Shown here: piece after piece, positions 30,801 to 34,207 of the stretch
Position numbering within the stretch: the stretch's first letter is position 1
Layout of the letters: each line of letters opens with the position of its first letter
Assembly (NCBI GenBank): GCA_019245755.1
Contig: JAFARC010000037.1
Coordinates: forward strand, 1 to 34,207
Source of the DNA: Mycobacteriaceae bacterium
GTDB taxonomy: Bacteria > Actinomycetota > Actinomycetes > Mycobacteriales > Mycobacteriaceae
Length of the DNA: 34,207 nucleotides
Direction: 5' to 3'
The notes under the pieces: generated by a model
Seen by the model: the letters and a program-made list of their open reading frames with translations, nothing else
Database searches by the model: none
What the model was told of the DNA's origin: nothing
Position numbers and translations under genes: made by a program

Positions 30801-32151
30801 TACCGACGATGTCCGGGCGCGGGTGGCGCCGCTGGAGGCCGCGGTGGCCGACCTGGCCGCCGAGCCGCTCGACGAGCTGAGCCCTGATGCGCTGCTGGCG
30901 CTGACCGCGCGGGTGGAGGTGTGCCTGCGCACCCTGGCCGCGGTGAGCACCGAGCTGCTGGCCGCCCTGGGCGGGCGCGACTGCGGTGCGCTGCGGCTGC
31001 GCGACGTGGTGGCCAACACGCTGCACATCTCCGCCGCCGAAGCCGACACCCGCCTTGGCGCGGCCGCCGATCTGGCCGGCCCGGCGGCGGTGTTGGCCCA
31101 TACCGCCGCGGCCGCCAAAGCGGGGCTGATCGGCGCCGAGGCGGTGCGCATCGTGCGCGACACGCTGGCCAAGCTGCCCGACACCGCCACCGCCCACGAC
31201 CGGGCATTTTTCGACGTCGAACTGGCCGCCGTCGCGGTGGCGCACCGCCCCGAGGTGCTGCGCCGCGAAGCCGCCAAGCTGCTGGCGGGCTACGACGCCA
31301 TCTGTGCCGACCCGCACACGCGCGAACGGGCCCGCGCCGCCCGCCGCGGGCTGCGGCTGGGTCCTCAGGACGCGGACGGCATGAGCCGTGGCAGCTTCTG
31401 CCTGGACCCCGAGGCCCGCGCCTACCTGGAGGCGCTGTTGGCCAAGGCCGCCCGCCCCGGCATGTGCAACCCCGCCGACCCGCTGCCCACCGTGGACGCC
31501 GACCCCGACCCCGTCGCAGCAGCCACCGACACCCGCAGCAGCGCCCAACGCAACCACGACGCGCTGAAAGCCATCCTGCGCGTCGGACTGGCCTCCGGCG
31601 ACTGGGGACACCACCGCGGCCTGCCGGTCACCGCCATCATCACCATGACCCTGCAACAACTGGAAGCCGGCGCCGGCATCGCGCTCACCGGCGGCGGCTC
31701 CACCGTGCCGATCGAAGTCGCGCTGCGCATGGCCGCCCATGCGCACCACTACCTTTACATCTACGACGAACACAGCGGCCGCGAAATTTTCCTCGGCCGC
31801 TCGCAACGCATCGCCAGCGCCGACCAACGCATCGTGCTACACGCCGTCGACGGCGGCTGCACCATGCCCGGCTGCGATCAACCCGGCTACAACTGCCAGG
31901 TCCACCACCTCATCGAATGGGCCGCCGGCGGCACCACCGACATCGACCGCCTCACCCTGGTCTGCGAACAGAACCACAAACACGCCGGCCAACAACACCG
32001 GCAATGGCAAGCCCGACGGCGCTACGACAACCAATCTCTCGGCCGAACCCTGTGGTACCCACCCCGACACCTCGACCGCAAACGCCGACCCCGCACCAAT
32101 ACCCACCACCGCCCACCCAAAACCCCACCTACCAGACCCGACGCGCCGTAG
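30793..32151 (+). CDS. 13E12 repeat family protein (DUF222 plus HNH endonuclease domain)
   Basis: A 452-residue member of the mycobacterial REP13E12 family. The alpha-helical DUF222 region starts VFDTDDVRARVAPLEAAVADLAAEPL. The HNH nuclease-like domain lies near residues 353-400, with CTMPGCDQPGYNCQVHHLIEWAAGG and TLVCEQNHKH, and a basic, proline-rich tail follows. The reading is full length, whereas many family copies are broken. In M. tuberculosis these repeats serve as insertion sites for phiRv prophages. A perfect LexA box overlaps the GTG start. An in-frame upstream extension lacks family similarity. The C-terminal codon use (ACC/CAC-rich) differs from its neighbours, as is usual in this family. 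Confidence 0.92.
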   Translation: MFDTDDVRARVAPLEAAVADLAAEPLDELSPDALLALTARVEVCLRTLAAVSTELLAALGGRDCGALRLRDVVANTLHISAAEADTRLGAAADLAGPAAVLAHTAAAAKAGLIGAEAVRIVRDTLAKLPDTATAHDRAFFDVELAAVAVAHRPEVLRREAAKLLAGYDAICADPHTRERARAARRGLRLGPQDADGMSRGSFCLDPEARAYLEALLAKAARPGMCNPADPLPTVDADPDPVAAATDTRSSAQRNHDALKAILRVGLASGDWGHHRGLPVTAIITMTLQQLEAGAGIALTGGGSTVPIEVALRMAAHAHHYLYIYDEHSGREIFLGRSQRIASADQRIVLHAVDGGCTMPGCDQPGYNCQVHHLIEWAAGGTTDIDRLTLVCEQNHKHAGQQHRQWQARRRYDNQSLGRTLWYPPRHLDRKRRPRTNTHHRPPKTPPTRPDAP

Positions 32152-32182
32152 CACATGCGCCGGTGGAAATCGACATGACCCG

Positions 32183-33352
32183 TCAGGACCTCCGACGTGA
32201 CCGGAGTTCTGCAAGAACCTCTTCGGTATGCTCGCCGAGCTGCGGTGCGGTCGACCGCGGCGCCCACGGCGTGCCGTGAAAGTCCGCTGGTGTCGCGATC
32301 ATCGGCACACCCGAATCCCCGTCCGGTACGTAGACGACGCCGCCGGCAGCGTGGAATTGCTCGTCGGAGATCACGTCTTCGATCGTGTTGATCGGCGACC
32401 AGAAGAAATCAGCTTCGGTGGCAAAAATTTGCGCCCATTCGTCAAGCGACTTGGTCACAAAGATCTCATCCAACAAACCGATGAGCTCGGCGGCGTTTGC
32501 CGCGCGCGCCCGTCCGTCGCAGAAGCGCTGGTCCGTCCGCCAGTCGGGGCGGCCCACGACCCGGCACAGCGCCGGCCAATGCCGGCCGGCCTCGAGCCCC
32601 ACAATCCAGAAACGCCGTCCGTCGCCGGCGATGTAGTTGTTCATGCATGGATTGCCCATCGATTCCCGCTGTCCGATCGCGATGGGATGTCCCGACAGCA
32701 AGAAGGTGTTGAGGTCGAAACTCACTGTGTAGACGCCCTGCCGGTAGAGCGAGGTGCTCACTAGCTGACCGGTTCCGGTCCGGTCCCGGGCGAGCAGCGC
32801 GGCGCAGACCGCCGCTGCCAGCGTCATGCCGGCCAGATGGTCACCCATTCCGCCGCGTTGGAAGGGCGGCGTGTCACCGGGGCGGGTGAGCAGATGAGCC
32901 AGGCCCGCCCGCGACCAGAACGCCGCGACGTCGTAGGCGGCGCGGTCGGCGTCTGGCCCGGTCTCGCCGTACCCGGTGATCAATCCGTAGACGAGGCGGC
33001 CGTTGCACGCGGCCACCGTCTGGAAGTCGAGTCCGACGCGCTGCAACGCACCGGGACGGATATTGGTCAAGAAAACGTCTGCGCCGCTGAGCAGTTCACG
33101 CGCCGTAGCGCGCCCGTCCTCGGTGGTGAGGTCAACAGCGATGCTGCGCTTGGAGCGGTTGTCCATCTCGAACGGCGGGTTAAGCCCGGGATCGGTTCCC
33201 AGCATCCGGCCGAACAGGCGCCCGGGATCACCGGTGGGTGGCTCGATCTTGATGACGTCCGCGCCCCAGTCGGCAAGGATGCCGCCGGCGGCCGGTCCTG
33301 CGACCCAGACACCTAGCTCGATGACACGTACGCCTTCTAGCGGTCCGGCCAT
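32183..33352 (-). CDS. Class III CoA-transferase (CaiB/BaiF family)
   Basis: A 389-residue protein starting MAGPLEGVRVIELGVWVAGPAAGGILADWGADVIKIEPPTGDPGR. The candidate catalytic aspartate is Asp171 in FQRGGMGDHLAGM, and the CoA-binding segments NPPFEMDNRSKRSIAVDL and GYGETGPDADRAAYD are intact. Full family length, unlike the shorter copy at 10022-11083, and only distantly similar to it. It is divergent from a TetR regulator 81 bases away that probably controls it. It ends 31 bases from the 13E12 gene. The acid it activates is unknown. Confidence 0.92.
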   Translation of the reverse strand: MAGPLEGVRVIELGVWVAGPAAGGILADWGADVIKIEPPTGDPGRLFGRMLGTDPGLNPPFEMDNRSKRSIAVDLTTEDGRATARELLSGADVFLTNIRPGALQRVGLDFQTVAACNGRLVYGLITGYGETGPDADRAAYDVAAFWSRAGLAHLLTRPGDTPPFQRGGMGDHLAGMTLAAAVCAALLARDRTGTGQLVSTSLYRQGVYTVSFDLNTFLLSGHPIAIGQRESMGNPCMNNYIAGDGRRFWIVGLEAGRHWPALCRVVGRPDWRTDQRFCDGRARAANAAELIGLLDEIFVTKSLDEWAQIFATEADFFWSPINTIEDVISDEQFHAAGGVVYVPDGDSGVPMIATPADFHGTPWAPRSTAPQLGEHTEEVLAELRSRRRS

Positions 33353-33379
33353 GCCCGTATTTCTATCGGCTGGCGCGCG

Positions 33380-33401
33380 GTCACCACTACGATTTGGTGA
33401 C
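33380..33401. promoter_or_regulatory. Inverted repeat GTCACCA-N8-TGGTGAC, probable TetR operator
   Basis: Perfect 7-base arms in the 81-base gap between the CaiB gene and the TetR gene. TetR-family proteins commonly bind such a site between themselves and a divergent target, controlling both. Inferred from position and symmetry. Confidence 0.6.
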
Positions 33402-33433
33402 TCCTTTGTCCGCAATTCGTAAAGCTGGGAGAC

Positions 33434-34003
33434 ATGCAGCAGACAGCGCCGGCCCAGGCTCACGCCGACGAAGACACGTCGACTCGCCAGCGCCTACTGG
33501 CCGCCACCGCAGAGGTGCTCAGCCGCAAGGGCATGACCAAGCTCAGCCTGTCGGAGGTCGCGGCACAGGCCGGAGTCTCCCGTCCGACGCTCTACCGTTG
33601 GTTTGCGTCCAAAGAGGAATTGCTCGACGCGTTCGGCCTCTGGGAGCAGCAGAACTTTGACCACGGGATCGCTCAGGCAACCGCGGGCCTGCGCGGCAAG
33701 GACAAACTTGACGCCGCGCTGAGGTTCATCGTCGAGTACCAGCATTCGTACTCCGGATACCGGATGGTCGATATCGAGCCCGACCATGTCATCGGGCAGC
33801 TGTCCGGGGTGATTCCGGTCATGCGTGAGCGGCTTCAGCGACTGCTGCCGCCGAACGGTGCCGTGGCAGCGGCCACCGCAATCCGGGTCGCGGTATCGCA
33901 CTACATCGTCGCGAGCGATGATGCCGACCAGTTCCTGGCTCAGCTTCGTCACGCTGTGGGAATCAAGCACCCGCCCGCCGGGGAGTCTGACACCGAAGAC
34001 TGA
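33434..34003 (+). CDS. TetR-family transcriptional regulator
   Basis: A 189-residue repressor. The N-terminal DNA-binding domain (about 18-64) reads RQRLLAATAEVLSRKGMTKLSLSEVAAQAGVSRPTLYRWFASKEELLDAF, with the HTH recognition helix at SRPTLYRWF. The rest is a helical ligand domain. GGGAG precedes the ATG closely. It is the only DNA-binding regulator in the window and most likely controls the divergent CaiB gene and itself. The ligand could be an acyl-CoA or the free substrate. It might also read sites deeper in the island, but its own inverted repeat does not resemble those boxes. Confidence 0.92.
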   Translation: MQQTAPAQAHADEDTSTRQRLLAATAEVLSRKGMTKLSLSEVAAQAGVSRPTLYRWFASKEELLDAFGLWEQQNFDHGIAQATAGLRGKDKLDAALRFIVEYQHSYSGYRMVDIEPDHVIGQLSGVIPVMRERLQRLLPPNGAVAAATAIRVAVSHYIVASDDADQFLAQLRHAVGIKHPPAGESDTED

Positions 34004-34008
34004 CCGCG

Positions 34009-34207
34009 TCAGGTGGTCAGGATCGTTGCGGCGGCGGTGCCCGGCGCGCCGTAGAGTTGCGCGAAGCCGACCCGCGGCGTCGCGCCGACCTGGCGGTCGC
34101 CGGCCTGCCCGCGCAGCTGGCGTACCAGCTCGTGCACCTGGCGCAGCCCCGAGGCGCCGATCGGCTCACCGTTGGCGATCAGCCCGCCGTCGGTGTTGAC
34201 CGGCATC
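34009..34207 (-). CDS. Thiolase-like protein, C-terminal end (cut by window edge)
   Basis: Only the last 66 codons are visible: [39 protein letters not shown] and a short tail ending [24 protein letters not shown] is the C-terminal signature of SCP-x/Ltp-type thiolases, with the GxPIGASG turn replacing the GHPxGATG of classical thiolases. The gene starts beyond 34207. It lies five bases from the convergent TetR gene and may continue a further catabolic operon to the right. Confidence 0.85.
   Translation of the reverse strand, partial: MPVNTDGGLIANGEPIGASGLRQVHELVRQLRGQAGDRQVGATPRVGFAQLYGAPGTAAATILTT

Noticed and set aside
30682..31827. Extension of the glycoside hydrolase frame to 1212 codons
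   Set aside because: The added part is antisense to the 13E12 gene and has no family features.
1..34207. tRNA, rRNA, CRISPR arrays, phage attachment sites
   Set aside because: No cloverleaf, rRNA core or regularly spaced repeat was noticed. Although 13E12 genes can be prophage targets, this one is intact and no phage genes are present.

Overview
The window is GC-rich actinobacterial chromosome and most likely comes from a Mycobacterium, probably a non-tuberculous species. The pointers are a complete 13E12-type DUF222/HNH gene with a perfect mycobacterial LexA box, two F420/LLM-type oxidoreductases, short operons joined by ATGA/GTGA overlaps, and a high density of fadD, fadE and echA type genes. 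The species is an inference. The sequence does not name it.

Positions 1-26837 form a catabolic island for a CoA-activated, branched or polycyclic compound. From left to right it holds: a DUF35 protein with a thiolase-like lipid-transfer protein; a MeaB-type GTPase behind a thiolase; two SDR dehydrogenases; a minus-strand operon of acyl-CoA ligase, two interlocked acyl-CoA dehydrogenase subunits and an atypical crotonase; a KshB-like oxygenase reductase; a minus-strand operon of B12-dependent mutase large and small subunits, an LLM oxidoreductase and a CaiB CoA-transferase; a broken HSDL2-like SDR; MaoC hydratase, CitE lyase and acetoacetyl-CoA synthetase; an IS630-type insertion sequence; crotonase and LLM oxidoreductase; a STAS protein; an acyl-CoA carboxylase beta subunit; a wrecked alpha/beta hydrolase; a KshA-like Rieske oxygenase; and a FadD19-like ligase.

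Together these suggest hydroxylation (Rieske oxygenase plus reductase), CoA activation, beta-oxidation, retro-aldol or thiolytic chain shortening (thiolases with DUF35), and handling of a branched carbon skeleton by carboxylation, B12 mutase rearrangement and CitE cleavage. Acetoacetate would be salvaged by the synthetase. The substrate is unknown. The mutase keeps the B12 machinery and the methylmalonyl-CoA-type Tyr/Arg pair but has changed several residues that are usually conserved in the active site, which makes it the most interesting enzyme here.

Positions 26841-34207 are more mixed: an unrecognised protein, a DUF427 protein, a family 3 glycoside hydrolase, the SOS-box 13E12 gene, a second CaiB CoA-transferase divergent from a TetR regulator, and the C-terminus of another thiolase-like protein cut by the window edge. 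No tRNA, rRNA or CRISPR was seen. No gene-free stretch reaches 300 bases. The longest, 21607-21830, is a divergent promoter region. Several short palindromes and repeated motifs in the divergent promoters look like operators of two or three unidentified regulators.
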